Assembly: GCA_013399875.1 (NCBI GenBank)
Contig: VXAZ01000587.1
Span: 666,617 to 730,616 of the forward strand
Direction of reading: 5' to 3'
DNA length: 64,000 bases
Source of the DNA: Gymnorhina tibicen
Lineage: Eukaryota; Chordata; Aves; Passeriformes; Artamidae
Each line of letters starts with the position of its first letter. The first letter of the stretch is position 1. The translations under genes were made by a program, and so were the position numbers. The notes beneath the pieces are model-generated. The model was given only the letters and a program-made list of their open reading frames with translations, was not told the DNA's origin and made no database searches. This document shows, piece after piece, positions 26,760 through 50,549 of the stretch.

Positions 26760-27340
26760 AGAGACGCGCCAGTCACCAGACTCGCAGCCCCCGTAGGGGA
26801 GCCGGGCTGGCAGCGCCCACGCCGGACACACGGCGGGCGGCCCCGGCGCCAGCACGGCGCACTCCGGGCGACAGCAGCGCCGGCCCCGGGAGGCTCCGGC
26901 GTGCAGTGCCCAGGCCCCGCCCGGCCGCCGTTGCCAAGGGCCGGTCGCTACCAGGGGGAGGGAGCCGGCGGCGGGGCGGCGCGGATTGGGCTCCGAGCGC
27001 CCCGGGCCGGGGGCGGGAAAGGCGCGGGCGGCAGCGGGTTCCGGGCGNTGCTGGCGCGGCGCGCCCGCCGCAGCAGCCGCCCCGCCGGGTGCTGCCCCGG
27101 CAGGGAGCGCGGACATCCAGGATGAGTTTCCCTCCCGGGGAGGAGGATGCGGGCAGGGGCTGCGAGGGGAGGGTGCCGCTGTCGGAGCGACCGCTCGGCC
27201 GCCTCTCCGCGGAGGAGCAGGCCAGCTCCGGGCCGGGCAGGTGGATAGGCCCGGGCTGGTGCCCCGGCCCCGGGCTGGCCCCTTGCGTGCCCCGCAGGGC
27301 TCACGCTGAGGGGAGGCTCTGCCTCCTTCCCTCTCTCCTC
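26760..27340. promoter_or_regulatory. Second CpG island, inside COPS2 intron 1
   Basis: A dense CpG block about 1.4 kb right of the GALK2 start codon, with a single-N gap at 27048. A plus-strand ATG at 27122 opens a 39-codon run (MSFPPGEEDAGRG and on) up to a possible donor, CAG/GTGGAT, at 27240/27241. The peptide matches nothing I know and its phase does not fit COPS2 exon 2. It may be an alternative or lncRNA promoter, or CpG island sequence misplaced in the assembly. Confidence 0.55.
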
Positions 27341-30300
27341 CTGCCGCGGCCCAAGTGTCGGGCACGAAGTGAAGTGATAAAGTTGCCCGCTCTTCTCCCC
27401 ACCCGCAACTGCGAGAGGCCCTTGGGGGCAGATACTGTTCGTGTGCTTGTGTGAGCGACAAACTGAGGAAAAAGTAAGGGGAAGAGAAAGGGGAGTGAGG
27501 AGAAATGGCCTCATGGCCGGTTTCTGATGCAACGCGCCGAAGGGTGCACTAATTTCTAACTTTTTGTCTTTGTGGTCTTTGTGACCTTTTTGCCACTCCC
27601 TTTTTGTTTTTAATTGTAAGGTTTGGGTTTTATCCTGTTACATTTAGTTAAATGTTGACATCAGGTTTTGTCCTAAGTTCTTAAAGCTAAAAAATGCTGC
27701 TTGTTTGATTAATTATAATTATATTGCTCTTACGTTATATTGGAGCTTAAGGTTTGCTTGTTTGGGTTTTGGAATTTTTTTTGCTTTTCTGAACTTTGAT
27801 TGGGTTTTTAGAACTAGAGACTTTTTTAAAAAAGACCTATGTATGGTTGAGGCTTGAGAGTCTATTTCATTCATTTCACCTAAACCTGTATTAACAGTAT
27901 TGCAGTTTCACTGAAAAACTCCAGACACTTGCTTCTGGAAGACTTGCTTTCTGACACATTATTTGGTAGTCATTGCTACTTATGAAGTCACTTAAAATAT
28001 TTACCTGATTTTATCTGGAATAGTTTCTGGGCAGTTTTTGTTAGGAACTGCTCAGAATGGTTGGATGATGTTAAATATAGAATAAAAGCATCTGCTTTTG
28101 GTTTTGAGGGTTTTTTTCATTCATTTGGGAGTGCTTGTTTGACAGGCATTATCATCATAACCCTATGAGCTGCTTGTGTCACTATTCCAAGAACTGTTTG
28201 TGTTCCCCTTTCAGTCCATGAATGAATTCACATACTTTAGAGACAAGGTTACTGAAGGAAATACCCAGAGACTATTAAAAATATTTTGTTCCAAAATGAT
28301 TTTCCATTCATTTTTATTAACACTGAAATGTGTGTCCTGATTTGAAATACTGTGGTGTTTTTTTCCATGAGATACAATCAGAGGAATATTAAACACAGCA
28401 GAATTCATGTTCCATATCCATCCATAACATGAGAACTGGGCAAGTAGAGAAACCATTGGAATTGTATTTTTGCATCTATACAGATATGAATAAGAATACA
28501 GCTCGAACTTTTGCTGCTTTATGTCAGTTTTCTCCAAGAATAATTGGTCTAATGCTTTTTCCTGTGTTTCTTCTGAAGTACTTTATTTCTCATTGGAAAA
28601 ACCTTCCTGAAACGCCTTGCTTGTGGGAGATTTCAGCTTCTGACTGTAGTTACTTTTTCTGGAACGTTTTCATTGTCATTAATTACCCCTAGCTCAGACC
28701 TTTCAAAAATTTTAAAATACTGCTTGTAATAATTAGGAGCCCATATGTAACTCCCATGTAAAGCATCAACTAATACTTAAGCTACAGATTTTAAAAATTT
28801 AATTTTAGTTCACAATTGATGGGAGAAAAAACCCAAGAATTGAAAAGTGAAAATATTCCAGCTAGACTACTTTAAGCATTCTGGGACTAACAAAACATGA
28901 TTGACTGTTGTTTTCAAAAATGCTTGAGACTGTAATTGTAGTGTTCCACAGAATTGTTTCATAAAAAAGGTGAGGGCCCTGAAGATAGGACCTGATTCCT
29001 TCCTTTCATGTTGATATCTAGTTAAATTGAGAGAAGACTGTAAGGGGATGCATGATTCCCAAGTTGAGTGTAACGGCTTCTGCAAGAGGCTTTGCAACAA
29101 AAGCATGAGTACAAGACATAATACTCATATCAGTGCAGAATTGAAAGTAAAAGAGCACATGTGAGTGCTATGAGTATTTTTTTAAGGAACAGGAGGAGAG
29201 GCAGTGATTACAGACAGAGTCAATGAAAGAAGTAGCTGTTTTGTCAAAATATGGTGAAACTAGGTTCAGGTCTCCCAGGGTAGCTGCCATCATAACGATA
29301 GCAGTGAAGGCTCCCCAAAAAATTAATTTTGTCAGCTTTTATTAGAAGTGATTATGGCTGTTCCTCTTTAATGTGCACTTGACCTGCTGATTATGTAGCA
29401 CCATTCAGTTAAAATTTCCTTAAGTATGCAAATGTTTCACACTTGAACTGAAATGTGAAGAGATATTTCAAAGGCCCAGCTCTTTCCCAGCTTCATCATG
29501 GGATTTTATATAATTAGAGTAATTACTACACTGTTAAACAATTGAAGACTATCCAGGTTGTACTGGATTGTTTCTGTGTAGTTTTTCAGTGGGTAAAACG
29601 TCAAAGTTTTACATGTAAATGACCTCAGCCACTCCTACAGAAGTTTAGTGTATTCACTAGAGTCTTGATATCAGGAAGAAATTCCATTTATATTTGTGGG
29701 TGGATGAACCTAGATTCACAATTTGCTAGTAATGTGCTGTGACAGCTTTGATTATAACATGAATTATTCCACTTTATGCTTCAGTGAACAGAATAATGTT
29801 TACTGGTCATTATGAAAGCCACTCAATTTTAATTTCTAGTTTGGTGCTGCTAGGTGCCTTACATGATTTCAGTGCAAGTTCTTTTTACTAGATCCGGCTT
29901 GAGGGTGGAGCAGAACAAAGAGGACCATTGTAAATTCCATTTTTGTTTTTGGTCTGGGACAAAAGACTATGTTTAGAATTGACTTGAAGGCTAAACTCAG
30001 CCTTCCTCCAGAAACTGATTCTTCCAGGCACAATGACAACACATTGACAGTTGTTGTAGTACATCTCCTGGATTTTTTTTGTTTTGTTTTAAATAAATAA
30101 GGAATTTGTGATGTTCTTAATGAGTCATCTTACTGTGTTCTGAAATTCAACTTTAAAATTAATCTGAGGAAAGGTTGGACAAATACCTTTGCTGGGCAAC
30201 TGGTCTTTTTACGTTATGGAGTTGTATTATTTCAGTGACTTGTGGAAGATCTGTAAACAATGCCAATGAGCAGCCCTCAGCTTGCACCCTGGTGAGATGG

Positions 30301-33300
30301 CTGCAGGTTCAAGAGGATTGGCACGACTCAAATACAGGGAGCATCCCTTCAGATTACTGAGGATTTCCCATTTCAGGATGTGATGATACTAGGAAATAGA
30401 CAGTCTTACTACTCATTTCAAGCTACATGAATTGGCTCTTTCTTTCCAACTGAGTGAAATACAGTCCACTGCAAAAGGAATTTCTGTATGTTACCAAACT
30501 TGATAAGCAATCTTATTGATAGACAGAGATACTATTCTTTTATTGCTGGGTTTTAATAGATACAGTTGAAATTTCATGCAGATGTTGCCTTCTCTTCCCA
30601 ATTGCTCGTATTTCACTATTATCATCATTTCATGGAACACATATATATGTTGCAAGCAAGAAAGTGGTAATGCTGCAAAAACAAGTATTCGGATCTAGGG
30701 AAATACCAAATCAAGCAGATCCACTTGGCCCTCTTCTGTTTCTTCGTTATGTTTAATTACAGTAGTATGTGATTTTTAAAAAAGTGAGCTTCACAGAGGA
30801 CATAGGATGTATTGTTCTCTGAACTAATTATTGTTTCATATTTTGTAGGGCTTCAGCATGTGTCGTGATTTTTTTTAATGCATGTTCTTCAGACTCATTT
30901 TCAAACACAGAATTAATATATTTGAGGCTTATTTTGCTCATTACCATAATGTCTCAGAAGGAGGTATTGAGGCAAAAAGGCTGAGAATAATTAGTAAATT
31001 CTTTCTGTCTAAACATTGACAAGTGTTGGTAAGTTCTGATTTTTGTTGGCTTCTTTTGACAGTTATTTAGGGCTGTGTTCAGAATGGTGCTCTCCAGGAC
31101 CTGATATGCAGTTTTTTTTTTAACAGAAGTAAATTAGATCTAAGTTATGCTGAAAACTGGACTTTCAGAAAAGGATGCACATAACTACAGGAGAGCTGCA
31201 CAACAGAGGTAGAAGGAAAAGGCACTTTTTTTCTGTACTCCTTACGTGTTGTAATACCAGGTATTTCTTTCTGCAGTCTCCTGTCTCATTTCTGTGCACC
31301 TTCCAACTGGGAAAAAAAAATACAACAAAGGCAGAGCGCTGTCTTTCATGGAACTCTTGTGACGCCATTGCAAATTGCTGGTTTCACAGACTTCTATTCC
31401 TGGTGTCAGCCCTGGTGTGAGCCAGCAGGCACTGGATGACTTGCAGAGTTAGCGAGTAGCAGCAGAGGAGCAGACCTGGAATGTGGAAAAGAAACCAGGA
31501 CTCCCAGTGAACCGCTGAGCGGTTGCAGGCTTCTTACACAAATTGCGCTCTTGTTTTCACTCTCAGGGTTGGCCTCTGTTCTTTTCCTCTTTGCTCTTTT
31601 GCATTCCAGTCTGATTGCTTTCTTTATATTCATGTGCCTGGATACCAACTGGCAAATGCACACAGAACCTGGTAGTTGCTGTTTGTCCTGGTGCCTGCAG
31701 GCCGGTGGTCCAGGAAGAGCAAATGCAACGGAAGTTGTGCTTAGCAGGCTTTCTAAATGCCATGGTTATAAAACAAAGTTTTATTGGAAGTAAAATCAGA
31801 TTTGTACCGGACTTCTTCTCAGAAACAATTGCACTTCATGAAAAAATTAATTCTTTGAGCCAGCCAAATGGTTGAAATTTGGTAAAATTACCGGCAATTG
31901 ACAATTGGCAGTAATAAGTATTTCAACAATGTCCTTGAAAGATAATTTTTTACAGAAATAGAACTCTTCATATTGTCTTTTTTTTCTGGAAAGTTACCCC
32001 TATATAGCTACTTTCCCCCTTTTCTTTTTTTAAAAAAGGTTGGTAGAGTAGGAATTTAGTTCCTGTAGTGGTGGTGAATGATAAACAGAGGAGCACAAGT
32101 TTAGGTAATCAATTTAGTTTTGGTGTAGAAGTTAAGGAAGTGCTTCAGGCAAGAGAGGAGACCAGAAAATTGGTTAGCAACAGTAGTTGTCACAAAATAT
32201 TCGTATCTTTGTTTTTCTTCATGTAGAACTTGACCGGGTCAGTGTGCCACTCTAATCGGATAGAATGCCACACACGTACCTTTAAATGTCACTGATACAC
32301 AGTTATGGTCTCCGTGTCCCTGTCCCTTATTCTGGCCCTGAGGCTAGGGGCCGTGCCTCCAGACATGCAATCTCTGGAGGCCACATTGAGCAGGCTCCTG
32401 CCATAGTTCTCGGAAACGGGCAGGGAGACAAACAGCACAAGCCTGGGCTGCTGCGGGGAGCGGGCAAGGGCGTGCTGGGAGCAGCCACGGGCAGGGAGGG
32501 TCTGGCAGCGCTGGATGCCCTTAACCTGCCTTTGCTGCTGGAGAAACTGCAAATGGATCCAGGCACTGAAAGGGATGACTAAAGCTGACTCGGGTGAATT
32601 GACTTCTGCGTGTGCTCATTTTAGAAGCTGAGGCTTGATGTTTCAAAGCTGTTTACTAGATACAATTTTATGAAAGCTTAATATGTAACATAATAAACAC
32701 TTCTTAATTAAATGGATTTCTTGATACTAATTTAACTTTTATTAAAACTGTTTGAAAGAACAGCGTTCCAGGCAGAGTAAACTCGATCAGAGGTTTTATC
32801 TGTGTTACGATTGAGCTAGTGTGTAATTTCTCTTCCCCCAAAAAGCGATGGGATGGGATTGGATTGAATATAACTGACTACACTTAGAACATGCAGATTT
32901 TCAACACAGCAATACTTAAATAATGTCCTAACTTACTTAACTGCATTTTTTCAAACTCTGTCAGGGCTTTCTAACTTCTTCAGTAATGATAAAAAAACCC
33001 ATTTGTTTGTTTTGATCCTCAGAGGAAAGAAGAATTCAATGGGTTTCAAAGATCAGTTCTATGTACTCAGACAGCTCTTTTTTTCATTTGTGCTTATAAC
33101 GTTGATGTCCATTTGAAAAATACCACCAGGATCTTAGTTTTAAAAATTCCTAGGCCTTTTACTTTCTTAACATCAGCTAGAGATAAATTATATCATCCGT
33201 CTGCTTTTATGTCTCCCAAGTTCTAATTAAGGATGTTCGTCACTATGCAAATTGTTAGGTCTGGATGCTATAGTGGAGATTTTTAGAGTTATGTAGAAAT

Positions 33301-35957
33301 CCTATTTGTAAACTGTGCATTTCTACCTAATTTGCAACAAACTTCCAACCTAGAAGGTTTGAGTTGGGGAAATTGTTCAGGCAGGAACCAGGGGTGTTCA
33401 AAATGAGGGTGAGGAAAGGCTAGGCTTTTGCTATCTGAATTTATTGTTAGAAGAACTGAGAAGGAAATCCATCTTTTTCTTAATTGGAACTTTGAGGACA
33501 CGGCTTTATACTTTCTTCCTTTTTTTGCTTTTGGCAGAAGCTTAATGTTCTCACATTTGTATCCTACTGCACTAAGCCATCTCTGCATCAAAAGAAGACA
33601 GAGTGCTCGTCCTTCTGAATTTATCAGCACTGGCATAATTAGCATCAGTGAAATAAGAAATAAGATGCAGTATCTACAGGGATGGGTTTTTTTTTTTTAA
33701 AATGGTCCAAAGATTAATGGCATCAGCTCATACTTAGTTTGAGGTTTTAAAGTTTTCTTCACAGCCATTAAGTCTAAATATGCCTTTTAAAGTAACCACC
33801 TTACATTATCTGGAAGTAGGAAAGCCTTCTCTCCCTTACAGCTTTGAGTCCATATTGTCCTCCTAAATCTGATGTGAGGCAAATAGGCATCAACTGAAGA
33901 AAAAATACAGTTGTCAAAACCTTTGATGCATTTCAATGCATTTCCACTGGGGGGAAAAAATGATCAATCACTTGTTCATTATGTATTAATATTATGAAAG
34001 GATCTTTATGGGATATTCAGTTAGCATTGAGAAAAATTACCTGAAAAAAGGCTATCTGCATGAATCCACATCCAGAATCATTGCCAGAGCTAAGATGAAG
34101 GTTCAGATGTTTCTGGCTTGAGGCTAATGGAGCACACTGTCTCCTAAAAGGAATTAATTTAGTTTGCTTTCCTTTTATCTTTGCAAATAGCCACTTCTGC
34201 CAAAAATATTCCCCATTGTTCAAGCTGAGCATAAACAAGACATCAGCTGATTACACGTTTCTTAAATGCTGTGTTGTTTAATTTTTGGCAGCCTGTATAT
34301 TCACAAGGTGCCTGATACAGCTGTTGACATCTTGTGTATGTGCTCATAGCTGCTCCATGGAGTCGGATCAATAGGATCAGGAGTTTACAAAAACAAGCTG
34401 ACCAAACTGAAAGCCTGCCCAATGAAATAAGACACTCGCTTCCTGTTTTCTTTGCTGTTTTCAGTATCACATTTTTATAGTTCTGTGGGAATTCAGAGAA
34501 CAGGTTTGTGGAATTCACAAGACCTTTCAGTCCATTCATTCTCACTAATGATAGTATTTTGTTGGTGAAAATAAACACATACCTGGGCAACTTGCCTACG
34601 TGTTACAAATAGAAACGTTGAAAGGTAGAAGGACAAATGTCTCAAGTACCATGTTTAATAAAATTTGGTTCGACTGTGGGCTCCTGTAATTGATTTTTGC
34701 TTTAGAACTTCAGAAAACTTAAACTTTGAGAGATCTGCTTGCAGTGCAGAGAGGAGAGAGCTAATTCAAAACTTCTCTTTTGCCTCATCTTTTTTTCATT
34801 CCTTCCCTTGGTTGTGGAGGAGTCCATTCATAGTAGGAATATACAAATGAACAAAAGAACAAATGTGCCTGACGAAGTATAGCAAGAGTGAAATCCACCT
34901 TAAAGGAGGGGACCTGACTGTGCATTGCTTATGTTGTTACAAGGCAAAGTTACTCTGACAGCAGTAACTTTGAGATTTAAACAGATTCTGTTAAAACAGT
35001 TCATCTCCTTATAGCCAGAATCCTGTTCAGAGATGTTAGCTTGAAAATGCAGAGGTGTGAAGTGGTTTTGAATCGTGTAAACATCAAATGAAATTATTAT
35101 TTGAGCTTTGTTAATGTTTTGTAATTTGGACATGCAGCATTGTCCTTTAGCAAAAGAAGATAAAATATGCAGAGGTTTTTAATCAGAAAAAGTCTCAGAG
35201 TACTTTTTAAAAAAAATTAAGCAGCAATTGTTAGAAGTAAATACTTCAGTTTGTTTAGCACTAGTGTACATGATGGATAATTATTTGATTAAATTATTGT
35301 GCCTATGCCTCACCCCACCATCTTTGGCAGCATTTTTAGCATTTTCTCAATCATCTCTTGCTTCTCAGTGCAGAAGCAGCTGGTGTTATCATCATTATTC
35401 TTTTTTTTAATTTCCTTAGACAAGGATGAATCGTTACGGCATGAAGAGGCAGATTATAGAGAGATTCATGGAAGCATTTGATACCCTCCATAGCTGAATC
35501 ATTACTTGTGTGGCAGCTCAGCCACAGTCTTTTCTGGGGCTAGCAAATAATAGAGTGCCTTTAGGAAGAGCAGTGGGCAGCATGTTCTCTCCCCTCCCAG
35601 AAGTGGCCTGTGCTATTGGGCCTCTGTCCCTAAACTCCAGCATCGGCAGAATTTCAATAATACAATCTGCACTTTTCAAAAGGTGCAGTTGGCAGAGTTA
35701 TGAGTTCATTAATCCAGAAAGAAAGCTGCTGACAGGCAAGTGTTGGTGGATGGGAATGGGCCAGAGAGAAGACCATCATACAGGTCCATACCTGTTACAT
35801 GCTCTAAAACCAAACACTGCCTGTTAAAATACAGGCATTCTGTGTCAGTTTGAGTAATATATCTTATACTATCTTTTATCCATTCTCAGCGGATTAGTAG
35901 ATGTTCTGAACCTTTTCTTTTTCTCTGATTTTTTTTTTTTTTTTTTGTAAAATGTAG

Positions 35958-48030
<12,073 letters not shown>

Positions 48031-48640
48031 CAGAAAACAAGCTTCTACAAACGTACTTAAGGCAACAGTGCAGTGATGTAAACCTTAAAAGAACTGGGAA
48101 TGGCAGAACTACTGTCGGTTGGTGTGCCCTGAAATTATTGGAGTTATGGCAGAAGTGCTTTTTTGATCAGCTGGTTTGTGTTTTGCTGCTGCATTTATCC
48201 CAAGAAAAAAAACAGCTTTAATCTCCAGAAGAAAACCAAAATGCCACGGGATTTATGCTGTATTGACATCTTGCCCTAAACATACAACATCCTAGTAATT
48301 TCTCAAGGGGCAATTAATGACCAGAGAGAAGATTTTTGTCATGATTTTAAATACACTGACACGTTACTGTTGGTTAAATTTAAACATGTTTTACCTGCAG
48401 AAATTCTCTCACAGAAATAACCTGCAATAACTTGAAATGCATACCCTTTTGAACACTTCCTTTTCTCATGTATAAATTGAAATGTTTGCTGCATTTTGCA
48501 AAATGTCAATTCTCCAAAAATGTGTCCATATATTTCTGTACCTGCAGTGTAGTAAAGGTTTAGAAGAAACCCCATAATTATAGTGGCATACTGTCACTTA
48601 GGTTTCAAGCAGCAAAATAAACAGTGCAGTTCAGAAATTG
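48031..48640 (+). other. COPS2: COPS2 3' UTR (minimal)
   Basis: This AT-rich sequence follows the stop codon and runs to just past the first canonical polyadenylation signal. A longer form using a later AATAAA (for example 50891-50896) is possible. Confidence 0.65.
48616..48621 (+). terminator. COPS2 polyadenylation signal candidate
   Basis: AATAAA lies about 590 bp after the COPS2 stop and is followed within 25-50 bases by a GT-rich stretch, the usual arrangement for cleavage and polyadenylation. Confidence 0.6.
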
Positions 48641-49491
48641 TACAGTTTGTTTCTTGATGTGCTTTCATTGTACTTGAATTTTACTTGTGTTATTTTTAAA
48701 AGAAAATAGGTATTACTTGATCTCATCTCATTTGTGAAGGACAATACGGAGATTCTAAGTCTGAACCCCTTGGTATGTGTGCTGTTGATTTTTCTTTTTT
48801 CTTTTTCTCCCCTTGAAATAGTGAAACATAAATAGTGTGTGATGGTACACAAGCAGTGCCACACACAGACATTGTAACAGTAGAAAGAAAAATCTGTATG
48901 TAGAGTAATTAACAACACCCCAAAAATAATGAAAAAGCCTAATAAATTATAAATGTCCATCACATACATGCAAGGCAGCATGGTAAACTCAATGTTCTAG
49001 GGCAGGATTTAAATTGGTAACAGGGTATAATTAAATAGGATAAAATTAACTTCAATCTGAAGAATAGTTATGTCCCTTAGAAAATTATTTTGCTCTGCAA
49101 TTGTCAAAGCAAGTAATTTTTTTTTCCTAGTGTTTACACCCTAAAACTTAATGTCTACCATGAGTAGCACGATGCTCAGTCCTGGGTGAGTGTTTCTTCT
49201 TCACTCATTGGGTTTTTTACCAATAGGTGTTTTTCATTCATCCACTTACTTAAAACAATAGTAAAATTTAAATTCTTAAGCAAAGTTTTTTCCCTTTGTA
49301 CAATACGTAGATAACATTTGACTACAGCACCTTGTCTTGTGTTTCCTCAGAACGCTGTGATGGGTAACGTAGTCTTTACTTTGAAAATTCCAGTAATACC
49401 TGGTGATGTGAGGTTGAACTTAACAACACTGCACAATCATTGGGACCTTACCTACAGATCCAGAGACTTTATTTTGGATAGCAAATCTTGC

Positions 49492-49581
49492 GAGGTTCTT
49501 CCTCCCATGGGGACAAGGGATTGTCACAGCTATTTCAAGGTTCTCCTTCTCATGGAGGCGAGGGACAGTGACAGCTGCTTG
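49492..49581. repeat. 45-bp imperfect tandem repeat, two copies
   Basis: Copies at 49492-49536 and 49537-49581 agree at 32 of 45 positions by eye. The unit is a multiple of three and is open on both strands. Confidence 0.7.
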
Positions 49582-50519
49582 GGCAGGTTTCCTTTCTCTG
49601 CCATTTCCCACCACCCTTGCTGTGGGACAGAACAACTCTTCTAAAGGAGGGGGGGAAAGAGCATATGCATAAACTTACAATCACTGAAAAAAAAGTCTTC
49701 TTGGCTTTGTCTGTTGTACCTGATGTAACCTTTTCCTTCTCAGCTATGTCTGCTGGCCTTTTTGGATTTCGAGGCCTTTTTGGATTTTTCTTCAAGAAGG
49801 AAGTGGGAATACTGCAGTAAATCTTGTCCTATCCATCTAGTTCCCTTGTTTTATCTTTTTGTTCTAAAGGACTAGTTGTTGTAGGACTAGTCCAGCTAGT
49901 GAAGGACTCAGTGTGAATAGTGAGGGCTAGAAATGTTTTTAGACAGAAAAAGGGTCAGTCTACCTCTAAGAAATGGTTGTGTGTTTTGGCATACTTCAGT
50001 TCTTACTCATGTGTACAGTGCCTTAGCATCTGTGCTCTAGGCACATAAGAAAGACTTTATATAATCCCTAAGGGATTCTACCCTTTTCTGAGTTCTCAAA
50101 ATTCTTAACCTGGAAGATGAGGGTTTTCTCTGGGGAAATACTGAGGAGCTCTGTTATACAGCTGCAGCAGAAATCACGAATCATTTCTATAGCCCACCTA
50201 TAGTCCCTGGTAGATCTGGCTCTGGTGTCATTTCTGTCTCCTCAGGAGAAGTGAACAAGCACTTGAAGGAAGAGGGTGAATGAATTTCTTTTCAAGAAAC
50301 ACGATTGCACTGCAGGTTGCTGAGACGTGGTAAGCAGCCTCACTGCCTTCTCAGTCTCGGGTCCAGTCATTAAATTTCTGCAGTTGTTGCTAATTGTCAG
50401 AGCCACGCTTGTCACGACTTCTTGGGTGTTTTTATACACCTCTTGTTGCTGTTGGTACAAGACAAACTGGCATTTTAGCTGGTTACCATAACACTGTTTG
50501 CAAAAGAACATTTTAATGC

Positions 50520-50549
50520 CTGTTGTAATCTTATGTAAGATTACAACAG
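50520..50549. repeat. 30-bp near-perfect palindrome
   Basis: Arms CTGTTGTAATCTTA and TAAGATTACAACAG are exact reverse complements separated by TG. This could form a hairpin with a 14-bp stem. Confidence 0.9.

Larger units (their letters stand above)
25476..35957 (+). other. COPS2 intron 1 (5' end unresolved)
   Basis: About 10 kb between the gap at 25476, where exon 1 is expected, and exon 2. It contains a minus-strand CR1 copy (26190-26745), a CpG island with a gap (26760-27340) and a GC-rich patch at about 32290-32580. The rest is AT-rich with T-tracts. No coding exon was recognised. Confidence 0.8.

Noticed and set aside
27122..27240. Possible COPS2 exon 1 (ATG, 39 codons, donor)
   Set aside because: The peptide has no acidic COPS2 start, and the donor leaves two extra bases while exon 2 needs phase 0.
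26727..27532. Long minus-strand ORFs of 194-244 codons across the CpG island
   Set aside because: They are made of Ala/Pro/Arg/Gly-rich translation of GC-rich DNA, cross an N and enter CR1 sequence. They are typical CpG-island shadows.
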